Assembly (NCBI GenBank): GCA_032622095.1
Contig: CP136062.1
Coordinates: 137,844,351 to 137,908,350, forward strand
Reading direction: 5' to 3'
Length of the DNA stretch: 64,000 nucleotides
DNA from: Siphonodentalium dalli
Taxonomy: Eukaryota > Mollusca > Scaphopoda > Gadilida > Siphonodentaliidae
Under the pieces are notes generated by a model. That model was given only the letters and a program-made list of their open reading frames with translations, searched no databases and was not told the DNA's origin. Shown here one piece after another: positions 11,774 through 23,936 of this stretch. Numbering within the stretch: the stretch's first letter is position 1; each line of letters starts with the position of its first letter. The position numbers and the translations under genes were made by a program.

Positions 11774-13643
11774 CTCTTTCGCTGCCAAACGCGCATAAAT
11801 GCGAACTTCGAAGACGCTGCCAATCGCGCATTTTTGCGAATTTGGTATGTAGTTTAATGTATGGGATATAACTCTATTCTTTCCGGCATGTTTGACAGTG
11901 TACAATGTATTTATCTGTAGTACTGTTGCGCGCGAACAATTTAAAGCGACAATGTCCTCAATGTCATGCTATTTCTGACGTTATGGGAGTACAGTCAGAG
12001 TCGGAATATTGCGTCATTGTTGTTAGCACGTGGTTATCAGTCGAAAATGGCTGCTCGCAAAAGACTCAGGACTGAAGAAGTTATTGTTATTATCTCTATA
12101 CTCTAATGATCGAGGGGCGTCTGCAGCGCATAAGATACTTATACCTATTATTTATGTGGGCAGTAGCCTATATAGGGGCGCCTGCGGCGCATAAGATACT
12201 ATGGGTGGCGGGATGGGGTGGTGAACTAACCTCTATACTCTAATGATCGAGGGGCGCCTGCAGCGCATAATATACTTATACCTATTATTTATGTGGGCAG
12301 TAGCCTCTATAGGGGCGCCTGCGGCGCATAAGATACTATGGATGGCGGGATGTGGTGGTGGGTGGGTAGCTAACCTCTACTCTAATGGTCGAGGGGCGCC
12401 TGCGGAGCATAAGATACTTATACCTATTATTTATGTGGCAGTAGTCTCTATGGGGGCGCCTGCGGTGCATAAGATACTATGGGTGGCGGGATGGGGAGGT
12501 GGGTGGGTAACTAACCTCTACACTCTAATGATCGAGGGCCGCCCGCGGCGCATAAGATACTTATACCTATTATTTATGTGGCAGTAGCCTCTTTAGCGGT
12601 GGGTGGGTAACTAACCTCTAATGATCGAGGGGCGCCTGCGGCGCATAAGATACTTATACCTATTATTTATGTGGCAGTAGCCTCTTTAGCGGTGGGTGGG
12701 TAACTAACCTCTAATGATCGAGGGGCGCCTGCGGCGCATAAGATACTTATACCTATTATTTATGTGGGCATTAGCCTCTATAGGGGCGCCTGCAGCGCAT
12801 AAGATACTATGGGTGGCGGGATAAGGTGGCGGGTGGGTAACTAACATCTATACTCTAATGATCGAGGGGCGCATACGGCGCATACGACACTTATACCTAT
12901 TATTTATAATACACCTTTACTGGTTTTGAACAACCCTTGTCTATTGTATCGTTTTCCAGTGGTGATAACAGGCAACTAAATTAATTATGCTGGTGAGTTG
13001 ACCATGTGTACGCCCGCGTGACCCATGGCATATAATTCACATAAATCATCGTAAAACCCAATTTTCCTGAAATTCATAATGGCCGTCAAGATCACGTGAC
13101 TTATAAGGGGCGGAGCCGGGTCATATGTCCCCCTGCAGGTATATATACATATGGGTATGGTTATATATATATCTATATTTGGAATTGTACCTATCAGGGA
13201 ATATTCAAGCAACAAAAGCTACAAATTGGTGGCAACTTGCATAAATCCAAGATGGATGCCAAGGTCACGTGACCTATTTCATGTCCAAAGTGGGTTACTA
13301 TATAGGTTACTCCCGTGTACCTTACTGTTGGACATCGTATAATTGGGTTGAAAATTAGAAAACAAACAACACACCCATCCATACCCACACAAACTGTACA
13401 TATACAGGAAAATAGCCACTAATCCAAGATGGCCACCAATGTCACGTGACCTTGGTGGGCGTGTCCATGGTGGCATTCGACAGGGTATACCTATGTCTAT
13501 ATACATGTGAAGTTTCAACTAATTATATTAAAAACTGCTTGAGATATAATGTATTACCCATATATACCTGAAATACATGGATATATGTACATGAAGCGTG
13601 GCACTGGGGGGTACGTCTGTGGTGGCGGGTGGCAGCGAAAGAG
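11774..13643 (+). mobile_element. piggyBac-like MITE, TTAA-flanked, copy 1
   Basis: The element begins CTCTTTCGCTGCCA and ends TGGCAGCGAAAGAG, a 14-base terminal inverted repeat. TTAA lies immediately outside both ends (11,770-11,773 and 13,644-13,647). TTAA target duplication is the hallmark of piggyBac, and ends of the CYCTTT...GCC kind are common in that superfamily. Just inside the left end, GCGCATAAATGCGAA and AATCGCGCATTTTTGCGAA form small palindromes. The interior holds a GC-rich tandem block and several AAGATGG...GTCACGTGACC segments. There is no transposase. A second copy, inverted, is at 29.4-31.1 kb. Confidence 0.85.
12095..12905. repeat. Tandem GGGGCGCCTGCGGCGCATAAGATACT repeat inside the MITE
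   Basis: About a dozen units carry GGGGCGCCTGCGGCGCATAA with alternating spacers (CTTATACCTATTATTTATGTGG and ATGGGTGGCGGGAT), grouped in higher-order units of roughly 100-140 bases. GGCGCC and GCGGCGC make each unit locally palindromic. The inverted copy of the MITE at 29.4 kb has fewer units (30,478-30,830), so the array has changed length since transposition. Confidence 0.8.
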
Positions 13644-13714
13644 TTAAGAGAACGTGCGCGAAATATCGGGGCTATAAGCAGTGGTCAATATATATATCTG
13701 GTAGTTTCCACCAC

Positions 13715-13915
13715 AGGGGCCTGTAACGCGCTCCGCTGTCCGCCCCCCCCCTTTTGCGCTGCCCATATACGCCGCAGCTATATACGCGCCTGCTTCACGC
13801 TAATGGTATAATAATATTATTATACCATTAGCGTGAAGCAGGCGCGTATATAGAAGCGGTGTATATGGGCAGCGCAAAGGGGGGGGGCGGACAGCGGAGC
13901 GCGTTACAGGCCCCT
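13715..13915. mobile_element. GC-rich foldback element (AGGGGCCTGTAACGCGC ends)
   Basis: Left and right arms are near-perfect complements: AGGGGCCTGTAACGCGCTCC at the left, its reverse at the right, meeting at a short AT-rich centre (TAATGGTATAATAATATTATTATACCATTA region). The arms are GC-rich, unlike the surroundings. An AGGGGC start would suit a hAT-type MITE, but I see no clean 8-base duplication. The right end abuts the next MITE directly. Confidence 0.7.
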
Positions 13916-15359
13916 CCCAGATAGCATGACTACGTTGGGCCAACGTTGGCATAATGTCGGCACGGTTGGCATTAGGTTGGGTTGGATTGACGTTGTTGGC
14001 CCTTGGCGAACATGCCAACGGAATTATCTGCAGTAAATTGGTTGGGTTGGCCCTTGGTTGGCCCAACGTATTTCTCCCAACCGTTGGAAATATAACGTTG
14101 GTCCAACATTGTGCCAACGCGAACATGCCAACGGAATTATTTGCAGAAAATTGGTTGGGTTGGCGTGGCTGGCCCTTGGTTGGCCCAACGTATTCCTCCC
14201 AACCGTTGAAATTATAACACCAACATGGAAATGGAATTTACTGTACACATATCATTGGTTGGGTTTACGTTGTTGCCCCTTGGTTGACCCAAATTAAGGC
14301 ATTCCTCGCATGCAACAGTTGGAATTATAACATTGGTCCAATGTTGGGTCAATTAACGCTTACATCTTCACGACAGTCCAATATATAGCGTACATACATG
14401 TGATATAAATCTCAACGATATGCTTTTTGTTCCGTAAACACACGTACAAACATTGCTGACACAATATATGCTACGATATGTCATAAAATACGTTGGATGG
14501 TGTCGGTTGGTATATCGTTGGCCCATCGTAATGGCAACGTAGATGACGTAGCAAGCTCTGACGTCAAACTCTACGCGCGTGCACAACGGATCAGGCGTCT
14601 GCTTTTCATATTGCGCGCTTTGTTCTGGTTCTCGTTCAGTGTTTGTGTTGGTATTGAATTTAGCAAATACAGGATTCAGTTTCTTCAATTTGGAATTCAA
14701 GGATTTGTTCGTTCTATAGATGCCACCACCGGTCATCGGGTCGCTATCCGAGGTAGGTTTACGTTTGTGAGAAACTACTCTTTTGTGTAAAATTAATTAA
14801 TTATTTTCCCAATATTTTTCTCGGAATCATAAAGTTTTGAATGTTTGCAAGGCGTGTATATAAGTTATGGCGGAGAATACTTATTGACATGCATAGTAGT
14901 TTCTCACAAACTTACATCAGATAGTGATCGACATGGTGGCTGACGGTGGTAACTGAATTATGAACGGATTATTGATTGCCAATAAAAAAAAAACCCAACG
15001 TTATGCCAACCAATTTAGTTTGAGTTCCCAACGTTGTCCCTCCGTTGGGTCAACGTTATGCCAACCAAATGGTTTAGTTTCCAACGTTGGGCCAACGTTA
15101 TGCCAACCAAATGGTTTAGTTTCCAACGTTGGGCCAACGTTATGCCATCCATGTAATCTGGATATCAAGGTTGGCCCAACATTGGGCCAACACTCTGTAT
15201 ATGTCGTCCAACGTTGGCCCAACGTAGGCCCAACACGTTGGCCCAACGTTGACCCAATGAGCAAAATTACGTTGGCCCAACGTTGGTTGCCCTACGTTGG
15301 CCCAACCATTCAGATGTTGGTTGTGCCAACGTTGGCCCAACCATGTCATGTTATCTGGG
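13916..15359. mobile_element. MITE with CCCAGATARCATGAC ends and CCAACGTTGG arrays
   Basis: The ends are CCCAGATAGCATGAC at the left and GTCATGTTATCTGGG at the right, an inverted repeat of about 15 bases. Each end is followed internally by arrays built on CCAACGTTGG/GGCCCAACGTTGG: about 120-base units at 13,930-14,360, and shorter units at 14,985-15,350. The core (14,360-14,950) is different DNA with an internal inverted repeat (about 14,716-14,775 against 14,895-14,950). Open frames through the arrays are composition artefacts. No transposase is present. Confidence 0.7.
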
Positions 15360-16813
15360 CTGTGGTTTCCACCAATCGTAACGTTGCTCTAGCATGCCGA
15401 GTTTGACGTCACTCAAGTTTTGACGCCTGATCTACAGTCTACCGAATTATTATTATTGGTGTGAATTATGTGAGAACCTATGAAACTTGAATTGAGGCCG
15501 CATGACTATGGTTGTATATAGGGACAAAATCGTTATCTCCGGCAACATCGTGGGGTATATATAGATGGGGATTTAATACCTGGGTGTCTCTATATTTGGA
15601 CCCCTCGATCGGCTCGGCCTCGGGGTTCAAAATCGACATTCAGGTTTTAAATAGCCGTGTACCCCAGATATGTTGCCGAAAGATAACTAACATTATCCGG
15701 CCTTAAGTTGTACTTCCGATTTGATATTCTAGTCAGGCTGGATAATCACCTGTTGGATAATACGCTTGTCCCGGTCTCATAAGTTGTACTTTAGATTTTA
15801 AAGTCTAGAAGGCCGGCCATGCAGTCACCCTGTGCATACCGCCAAGTGTGCGCGGGCATATACACCATTCAGATAGTAAGATTAACTCTAGAATTCATAA
15901 TGCAGAAATAATCAATAGATCCATCTGTCGGAAGCTGTCATCATGGTGGTGAACATCCATAGCAAATTTCACTAAGATCCGATAATCCATTGCTGAGATA
16001 TTTGTGCGGGCGGAGAAAAAAGAAGATATTTTGAGATAAACAAATTAGGGTAACTCTAGAATGAACATTGCAAACAAAACCCTTTGCTTCGCCATTGAAT
16101 GTCCATGTGATGGTGAAGACACAGCAGAGTCCATTGAGATCTTATTGTCCGAACACTGTGTATGCCTTTAAATATCCGGCAATTGACCATATATTTCACA
16201 CACACACACACACACAGGGAAATAAAAAAATACTATATATATATGAACACTGATTGAGTTCCCATTCAGTCCAACGAGATAGCCCCTTAAATGTGTTGAA
16301 AATGTGGCGAGCAAATATTTAGAATAGACCGAGAATATCAACATTTGCGGACAAAACAAAACAAACAAAACAATGTATAAAGCATATACGTACGTCGTGA
16401 GAGATATAGTGAGGCCAGAATAAAAATATGCTCATGACCCCATGCACCTACCCTTAAAAAACCCTCCCTGATACTATAAAATTAGATATGTGTAGAATAT
16501 CCACTTTGTGTTACCTAGAGTGACATGTAAATCTTTTTTTTTTTAATCTCAAATATATTTTTTTAATGAACATTCAAAAATATCGGACCATGGCCTCATG
16601 TTGGCTCGGTTGACAAATAAAACCAGCTGAGAATTTGGTTCAAGTTTTTTCTCCATATCATCCTATAGGTATAATGTTACCTGGAAAAAGATTACTTTAT
16701 TTCTCCAATAAATCCAATTCTGGGCTGAATAAACGGTAGCGGTACCTAACCAGTGGCCTCTTATAGAAGTTAAAATAAAATTTCCAACCTACTCACTCTT
16801 ACTACGTTTTCAG
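15360..16813. other. No recognisable gene; (CA)n microsatellite
   Basis: Intergenic DNA. A short (CA)n run lies at about 16,196-16,217. Nothing else is recognisable. Confidence 0.4.
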
Positions 16814-16906
16814 ATTTCTGCCGATTTCGACCAGGAACCAGTCTATTCAACTAGAGACATTGAGTACGAGGGTCGCAAAACAATGACAGACGACAGTTTG
16901 ATAGCA
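16814..16906 (+). other. Candidate 31-codon internal exon
   Basis: A pyrimidine-rich stretch ending TACGTTTTCAG precedes an open, acidic, protein-like segment (starts ISADFDQEPVYS). It could end at GCA|GTAATA. Both borders would be phase 0. I know of no family that matches, and no neighbouring exon is evident. This is weak: splice-like strings are common in AT-rich DNA. Confidence 0.22.
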
Positions 16907-17156
16907 GTAATATCAACTTTGATACTAAAATCATTCATTAAAATGTACTTTTACTTCCATGAACTATAAATTTAGACAGTTGTCGGCGAATTTCGCGCGA
17001 TAGACTGGTCCATGTCTTTGAAATTTGAAAAGTCAGTAACCTGACCCTTTCTGTCTCACCCTTGCAACATAAGGTATAATCAGGGGAAACGAAGACATTT
17101 TAATGTTGGCCTAATGTGGTGACCGACGAGCGATGTCAACGTCTCTTGAATGCAGG

Positions 17157-17348
17157 TTACCAACACAACTGACCTTCCGAGTTTGGGTACGTTAGCTTTT
17201 TGTTGACATACGGAACCTGCCCGAATATGGTACGAATGCATTCATTAATTACAACCCATCTCATTGATTCTATTTGAGCCGCGACAAGGAAAGGATTACT
17301 ACCAAAAGCTTCCTTATTTGCGTCTGGTATGTACAACGCTATAACCAC
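17157..17348 (-). other. Candidate minus-strand exon (unassigned)
   Basis: A 63-codon minus-strand frame has balanced, protein-like composition (for example SNPFLVAAQIESMRWVVINE). A GAAG|GTCAGT donor-like site lies near its end and a CCAG near its start. No domain is recognised. It may be an exon relic of a host gene or of a transposon gene. Confidence 0.2.
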
Positions 17349-17349
17349 A

Positions 17350-18724
17350 TTTTACAATAGATTAGTTTTCGAAATTGGAAGATATATTTGGATTAGTGGA
17401 CACCGATTTGGATTGTTAAATTCCATGGATGCATGGCATGTTGGCTTACTATATATTGTATATGTCCGTATTCTAGTGCCCGCATATAGTACGTATAGTA
17501 AATCAGATAAAATCAAACAGTTTATTCACTTCTTCCATTACTTTTGAAATTATAGGTTTCCACCAATATGTTTATCTACATAGTTTGTAAACTGCAGCTT
17601 TATTGTATTTACATGTGAGGTATATACGTGTCCATACACAACGTAATACTTAGTATTACATGTACATTTAATGCGAACGGCCAAATTAGCCAGCTCGGAT
17701 GGAATGTTTGTCGATTAGATTAGATTATTTATTGGTAATGATACATATATATATACAATTTTATACAAAGATGTCACATGTATACAAATTGAATGAGCAA
17801 TGTAAGGTTATATGAATATGAGGAACTGTGGTCGACATTAAATTTTAGCTGTAAGTTAGTGGTAAAAAGAGGTCACTATTTAGATGTATAATCAAAAGTG
17901 GATTTAACCACCAAATTCGTAAAAGATGACTCGTTGGAGATATTATTATTAATACTGGTCAGCTTTTATAATTAAATATATCATTACTATACCAGCGATA
18001 ATACTAAAAGAAGGACAAAACAATCCCTCTTATTTCCATAGGGTTCCCTATATTCCTCATTGTGGAGGTGAGTGAGTTTATGAACATGCATGGTCTCAGA
18101 GTGATGCAATATTAAACATTTCTTTGGTGAATTTATCCAGATACACTGGCGTCATCTTATTATTTGTATTCATCATACCTTACTCGTATTTAAATTCGCG
18201 CAGTAATATTTTTCGCTTAGTTTTTAAATTCGCGTACCTTAAATTCGCACACCCTGATGCGCAAGTTCAAAACTGACAAAAATATTTCCCTATATTAAGT
18301 CGTGTATCCAATGATATGCAGAGTTGTTTTTTTTTCAGGTTTATGAAGGTAAATGTAAAGACCATCGCCATATAATTAACTGTACTATGTTTGTATAGTT
18401 GTAAATGCAGGTAATTATACTAAACTATGGCATTTCAATTGCTATGGGCATAACTGCCGTGTATCAAACGAAGTCAATAACATCCACAGATCATTAAATC
18501 TCATGCATGCGTGTTCGCTCAATTATTTTGAGTCGTATTATTTTTCGCTCAATTTTAATTTCGCGCACTCATCGCTGTGCTGCGCGAATATGAAAACGAG
18601 TAAGGTATGTAACTTGTTGACACTCAACATGAAGATCATACATTCATTTTGGTGTAACACAGAGAAGTCATGTATGTGTGTGTACACATGCTGTATAACG
18701 TGAGATATGTATACATAAGATGCG

Positions 18725-18758
<34 letters not shown>

Positions 18759-18849
18759 TTATAAAATAATGAAGAAACTCTCCTCTGAGGTAGGTGACTG
18801 CTGACGTGAAGAATGGAATAGTTTGAAAATTAAGAAAGGTATCCGTTCA
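17350..18849. other. No recognisable gene; short simple repeats
   Basis: A GATTAGATTAGATTATTTATTGG string at about 17,714 resembles the reverse complement of a LINE 3' tail. (GT)n/(AT)n microsatellites occur at 18,727-18,760. Otherwise nothing is seen. Confidence 0.35.
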
Positions 18850-19720
18850 TTGTTGAACATTTTTAAACCAATGGTCGTTCTTTGATTCTATAAGAGACAA
18901 TTCCGTTTCAATAGATATAGATTCAAACCAAATAGTCTCCATTTTCAAACCAATGGTCGTTCTTGGATTCTATAAGAGACAATTCCGTTTCAATAGATAT
19001 AGATTCAAACCAAATAGTCTCCATTTTCAAACCAATGGTCGTTCTTGGATTCTATAAGAGACAATTCCGTTTCAATAGATATAGATTCAAACCAAATAGT
19101 CTCTATTTTCAAACCAATAATCGTTCTTGGATTCAATAAGAGACAGTTCCGTTTTAATAGATAAAGATTCATAATCAATGTTGACCGATGCAAAATTAAT
19201 GTTCTATTTTAATTTAATAGCGTTCACTGTTCAACTAATATCTAATAACACGCAATTAGTAAGATTCGCGCATATTCAATAAACGTACATTCCGTTTCAA
19301 TGGCCATATTTTCTTAATCAATAAAGATATTTCAATATCCAATAGTCTCCATTTTCAAACTAATAGTCGTTCTTGGATTCAATAAGAGACAATTCCGTTT
19401 TAATAGATATATTTTCTTAATCAATAGAATCTATTTCAAAACCAATAGCTGTTCCTGGATTCAATAAGAGACAAATCTACTATTTCCGGTCAAACCAATG
19501 AATAATAATTGAAGATTATTAACATCCGTTTACAAACCAATGATCATTTCTCGAATTAATAACTTCCGTTTACAAACCAATGATCAATTCTTAAACCAAT
19601 AAACGCTAGGGTCGCGACCAATATCAAATTAACGCTAGGAGCGCCACCATGAATCTTATTTGTTGGAGTCACCAAACTGGAAATTCCGTGACGTCAACAT
19701 GGGATACCCCCCTGCCAAAA
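18850..19720 (+). repeat. Left arm of a long imperfect inverted repeat
   Basis: This arm pairs in reverse complement with 25,140-25,870. Shared landmarks, in mirrored order, are: AACCAATGGTCGTTC with TAAGAGACAATT; TTGACCGATGCAAAATTAATGTTC; AACTAATATCTAATA; GGTCAAACCAATGA; AAATTAACGCTAGG.GCGCC; and TCCGTGACGTCA. Identity is uneven and tandem repeats within the arms have changed length. The arms enclose about 5.4 kb. They could be ends of a large DNA element or an old inverted duplication. Confidence 0.65.
18869..19130. repeat. 82-bp tandem repeat
   Basis: Successive CAATGGTCGTTCTTGGATTC blocks begin 82 bases apart (about 18,871, 18,953, 19,035 and 19,117). Each is followed by TAAGAGACAATTCCG and AGATTCAAACCAAATAGTCTCC. 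The first three are nearly identical and the fourth diverges. Looser copies continue to about 19,600. Confidence 0.85.
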
Positions 19721-19952
19721 GAAATGCATGTTCTCGAACATTTTCGCGTCAGAAAGTGACCCTGAACATGAAAACTGCGATGATATACGGACTGTGGACT
19801 ATATCCTGTACCTGTAGCAGATACCGAAGATCCAATTGAGAGCTTGTTTTTAATAGTGTGATGTTGATCACTTGATGTATCACTCATTCACTGTCAGTAT
19901 CTGAAATCACTGTCAGTATTACTGTGATTATCACTGTTCCCAACTGACCTAC

Positions 19953-20700
19953 ATGTACCAGCTCAGAAACCAGATCATACAAAGCGTCACTCAATCACCA
20001 TATCTTGGAGTCATGCTCTCAAACGATATGAAATGGTTGCCACAGATAGACAAGATCACGAAGAAGGCTAACAGCACGCTCGGATTCATCAGAAGAAACC
20101 TTAGGAAGGCACCATTCAAGAGTAAATGCGTAGCGTATGAGACACTCGTAAGATCGTCGCTGGAATACGCAGCCGTCATGTGGGATCCTCACCAGCAGCA
20201 GAACATCGACGCCCTGGAGAGAATACAGAGAGGAGCTGTACGGCTCATGACCGGCAATTATACCAATCGAAGGACATGGCCAAACTGATGAATGACTGCG
20301 AGATAAGACCACTCGAAGAAAGAAGGAAAGACCAGAGGCTGGAGCTCTTTCACAAGATGGATAAGGGGCAGGTGTCGGCTGTAAACACTCAGTGCTTAAT
20401 TAAACCCAAAAAGGTGGGCAAAAAAATCCGAGCCAAGAAATTTGCAGATTTCAGTGCCACAAATATAGTCTCAAAACAGGAATGTAATAATTCACTGTCC
20501 TACCGATAAGAGCCACTGGTGACAAACTCTGCTGAATACTCAAATTCATTCTTCACACGGACAATTATTCAGTGGAACACTCTAAACGAGATGGACGAAT
20601 GCGAAATTAAAAATAGAACAGCAGCGGACAACTCAACAGTCCCGCAAAGAACATAATTCTCTCTCTCCCGGCGTTCTACACATCCACGAGGATCATACGC
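19953..20700 (+). pseudogene. 3' fragment of a non-LTR retrotransposon reverse transcriptase
   Basis: The frame from 19,953 carries the late reverse-transcriptase/thumb region of jockey/CR1-like elements: YLGVMLSNDMKW, then LGFIRRNL, then LVRSSLEYAAVMWDP and IQRGAVRLM. A frameshift near 20,275 moves the tail into another frame (PLEERRKDQRLELFHKM), which ends at a stop at about 20,509. The conserved final FFTRTIIQWNTL segment follows to about 20,600. The upstream core (the catalytic FADD-type region) is absent. It is a dead, 5'-truncated copy inside the 18.85-25.87 kb inverted-repeat unit. Confidence 0.8.
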
Positions 20701-21359
20701 CGTACACCATCCAGATTCAGATGCAGGGATTGTCTGTCAAAATCCGGTGGAGAACTTAGGATGTGTTCGACAAGTACTAACAACAGCAGTACATGTATGA
20801 ATATGATTATGTCAACAATAACAACAACAACATCTCTAACACCGTAAGATAATCGTTCGATCTACTGTGTATAGTGCGTACTAGCACTGTACATTGCGAC
20901 GACTTCTTCTGAAAACAACCATTGAGTGGAACCGATTCAAACAGTCAGATGTTGATTCAGGCGATCGGTAATATTGAATGTCTGAAGGATTTATTAAATA
21001 TGGATTCTATTTTCTAGACGTTTCATACGAGCGTCGTGGAATCGGATTCTGAACATTGCTGGAGTATTGATCAAGTAAACCTGACAGTGCGAAGAGCACT
21101 TCAGAACTCAATCATAAGCCAACTAGAACAGAGGTCATGTCAACTTACAGGTTGCATTATACATGCATATATTGTGACCACATAAATGATATATACAACT
21201 GCAGTGACTTCTTCATTATTTCAGTATTTGATACCATAACCATGGTCGTTCCATAGTAATCCATGCCATAATTTTTGGTTTTACATAACGGTAGGGTAGA
21301 TTGTTTGGTTACTTTTTTTATTTCGTACTTTGTAGAAAATCATTTATTTGTTTCCATAT

Positions 21360-21500
21360 GGTGTGACATACATGTAGTAACATGGTACGAAATGACCAAT
21401 TGATTTCCTACATGGTACGAAACGACCAAACAATAAGGTATGAAACTACCAAAAATATGGTACGAAACTACCAAAAATATGGTACGAAATGACTTAAGAT
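21360..21500. repeat. Short tandem GGTACGAAAYGACC repeat
   Basis: Five or so loosely spaced copies of ATGGTACGAAAYGACC/TACC occur in a row. Single copies recur near 22,255 and 22,940. Non-coding. Confidence 0.5.
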
Positions 21501-21587
21501 GATACAAAACGTCCTGTACCCATTTATATCTCCTCGGCAAGGGGAACAACGAGACAGTGACCCTGTAGACTAGCAGCGCCAACATCG

Positions 21588-21705
21588 TTGGTTTGATATT
21601 AGGCCCTATATCACCCTGAGGTAACCTCATATCACAATCAGCCTGACGACGAAGGCTGATATGAGGCTACTGAGGACTGAAATCAGGCCTATAATATCAA
21701 ACCAA
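21588..21705. repeat. Foldback inverted repeat
   Basis: TTGGTTTGATATTAGGCC at the left pairs with GGCCTATAATATCAAACCAA at the right. The inner parts (TGAGGTAACCTCATATCA / TGATATGAGGCTACTGAGG) also pair. It is a short MITE-like hairpin with no clear target duplication. Confidence 0.6.
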
Positions 21706-22363
21706 CCAAGTAATACCCTACATGTATCTATTAATTACGGTAGTTCGCCTCTTAGTAACAGTGTAATATTGACAACTTTTTTCTAATGAGTGACATCACA
21801 AAAAATTGGTATCTATGCCTATTCTAATAGTGAAATAGAATTACACCATGTCAAAGCCACACCGTGTATTACTCAGATCGTGATGTCATAAAATCATACA
21901 TGTATTACTCTTAATTTAATAGTGATGTCGTAAAATGATATTACTCGATTTAGGGCAAATTGAAGTGATATTCAGCTAAGTACAAATGGAGTTTGATAAC
22001 AAGCCATATCGTGCAAAAATGTCATATCTAATTAATAATTTTCGAACAAATTTTGGACCGATATACATTTACCCTGTACTAGTAGCCATCTGTATGAAAC
22101 TTCCTTCCAAGGGGGTGCTGTCGGAACATACATGTATCAAGGTGGACCCCCTCCCCAATGGGAGACTCGTATCCATGCCCATTGGAAATAAATGATAATG
22201 TGCAATGGATGAATAGGTTGCTGGCATTTCATACCATGGAAGTTTGACATGGAGATGTTTCGCACCAGGGTTCTGGACATTTCATACCAGTTCCTGTATA
22301 ATCATTTCGACAATTCGTACCTTTGAGTATACCGGTATTATTATTTTTTTTAAATGACATTAA

Positions 22364-22770
22364 AGGTACTCAGTCCGATTTGATGGTTCCCATATCATCA
22401 TATTTCAACAACAACAACAACAACACCATTTTTTTAAATGCCACTTCGTTTACCAGAATCGATTAATGCCCCAAAAATAATGCTAACCAGTCAAATATAG
22501 TATACAATTGCCCAAAACCTGTTATTTATCAATATTTTGTTCAATGAAATTTTGCGGGTTTGTCAAATATCTGACACAACAAAAGCCACTTGCTTTTTGA
22601 GTTATCCATCTTCATCCGTCCTCTTTCGACTTTTTATTGGGCCACTAAAAATTATCGATGGTAAAAAATAATAGATTTCATAAATCAATATCTGATCATT
22701 CTCAGCTTTGATGGGTGGGTTCCTCAACTCAAATCACATATGTTTTACCCGAAGCCAAGGAAATATGTTA
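22364..22770. mobile_element. Decayed relative of the TTAA-flanked AGGTACTCA MITE
   Basis: The left end TTAAAGGTACTCAGTCCG is followed by a CAACAACAACAA block. Towards the right lie GATGGGTGGGTTCCTCAACTC and CCCGAAGCCAAGGAAAT, in the same order as in the intact element at 26,032-26,500. The right terminus is too diverged to place. Confidence 0.5.
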
Positions 22771-23279
22771 ACATGTAAATGTTGGGTTGTCATCATCACG
22801 AACGTTAAATCATGATCATGTTCACTCTCATTAAGTTAACACGATTAATATAATTTTTCACATGTACGAATGACCATTCATCATTTTTGGGAATCAATGA
22901 AACATACCAATATATGGTGTGAAATGACAAAAAACATGGTACGAAACAATTAAATGTGTCATTCAAATCAAGGGTACAAACTGGCCATAGTAGGAAAAGT
23001 CGTTTGAGCCATCCAACAGACCTGGGTGAATCGCTTGGGCGATCGGTTTTCCACAGTAAGGATGCATCTTGGAAGAGGGGAGTCAATCTAATTAACTGTT
23101 ATCTATAACCGATACTTAAAAACAATAACAATTTATTCTGATTTCTTTTGAAACACACAGAATAATTATTTACTGAGAATATTCAATATAAACATATACA
23201 AATTCTCAAACAAAGGGAATTTCAATGTTCAAGAAATTTAGAGTCCCCTCTTACTTATGGGAGGCCCTTTTCACATTTA

Positions 23280-23455
23280 TTATTTATTTGCACTCAAGCA
23301 CAAATATTAAGCTTAAACATAAATCATTTGGGCTTAAGCGATGTCATTTGCGCTTGAGCACAAATATGTGTCTATCAATTTGTTTCCGCTTAAGTGAAAA
23401 TCATTTGCATTAAGTGTAAATGATTTGCGCTTAAGCGCAAATACCTAACACTCCT
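23280..23455. repeat. Palindromic ATTTGCGCTTAAGCGCAAAT cluster
   Basis: Several overlapping variants of CTTAAGCGCAAAT and its complement occur, each centred on CTTAAG. More copies lie at 24,380-24,435, just outside a nested inverted repeat. This may be a small dispersed palindromic element. I infer no function. Confidence 0.55.
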
Positions 23456-23559
23456 TTACTTCCCTCTGATTGTGAATGATGGAGTCCATCTCATAGTATA
23501 TTATTATGGGCCCATGGTAGTAGCCCATACAGACTCGAAAGTTGAAAAGTCAAAAGCAT

Positions 23560-23885
23560 CTATGTCTCTGGTGTCCCAAAAATTGGTGCCTCATTCCCAA
23601 AGCTCTAGTATATTTTATCAAAGGGACATCTCCTGCACAAATATATACCATTTCCATGGTCATAGAAGGGGAATTAGGGGTTACTGGTGGCTTGCTTCCC
23701 TCGTGGTGTACATGTACTTATTGAATAGAAATAGGGGAAAAACATATTTTCATATTATCAGCATCCCTGTCCCTAAGAATTTGTGCCTCCATCCCAGAGA
23801 TCTATTACATTTTATAAAAGAGACATATCCTGTACAGATATATACCATTTCCATGGTCATATAAGGTACTGGTATCTAGGGGTCA
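23560..23885. repeat. Tandem duplication of ~205 bp
   Basis: GTGCCTCATTCCCAAAGCTCTAGTA...ACCATTTCCATGGTCATA near 23,588 recurs, diverged, as GTGCCTCCATCCCAGAGATCTATTA...ACCATTTCCATGGTCATA near 23,784. The reading frames crossing both copies repeat as a result. They are not evidence of a gene. Confidence 0.65.
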
Positions 23886-23936
23886 CTGGGGATTGCTTCC
23901 CTTGTATGATGGGCCTACAGGTATATAGACTTGAGT

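Noticed and set aside
12243-12587. 114-codon frame with GAPAAHKIL repeats
   Set aside because: Translation of the tandem GGGGCGCC block inside a non-coding MITE; the frame is not kept between MITE copies.
14960-15406. 148-codon frame with VGPTLCQP repeats
   Set aside because: Translation of the CCAACGTTGG array; all frames of it are open.
17714-17745. 3' tail of a minus-strand LINE (AATAAATAATCTAATCTAATC)
   Set aside because: The tail-like string is there, but no coding text could be found upstream of it, so I do not annotate an element.
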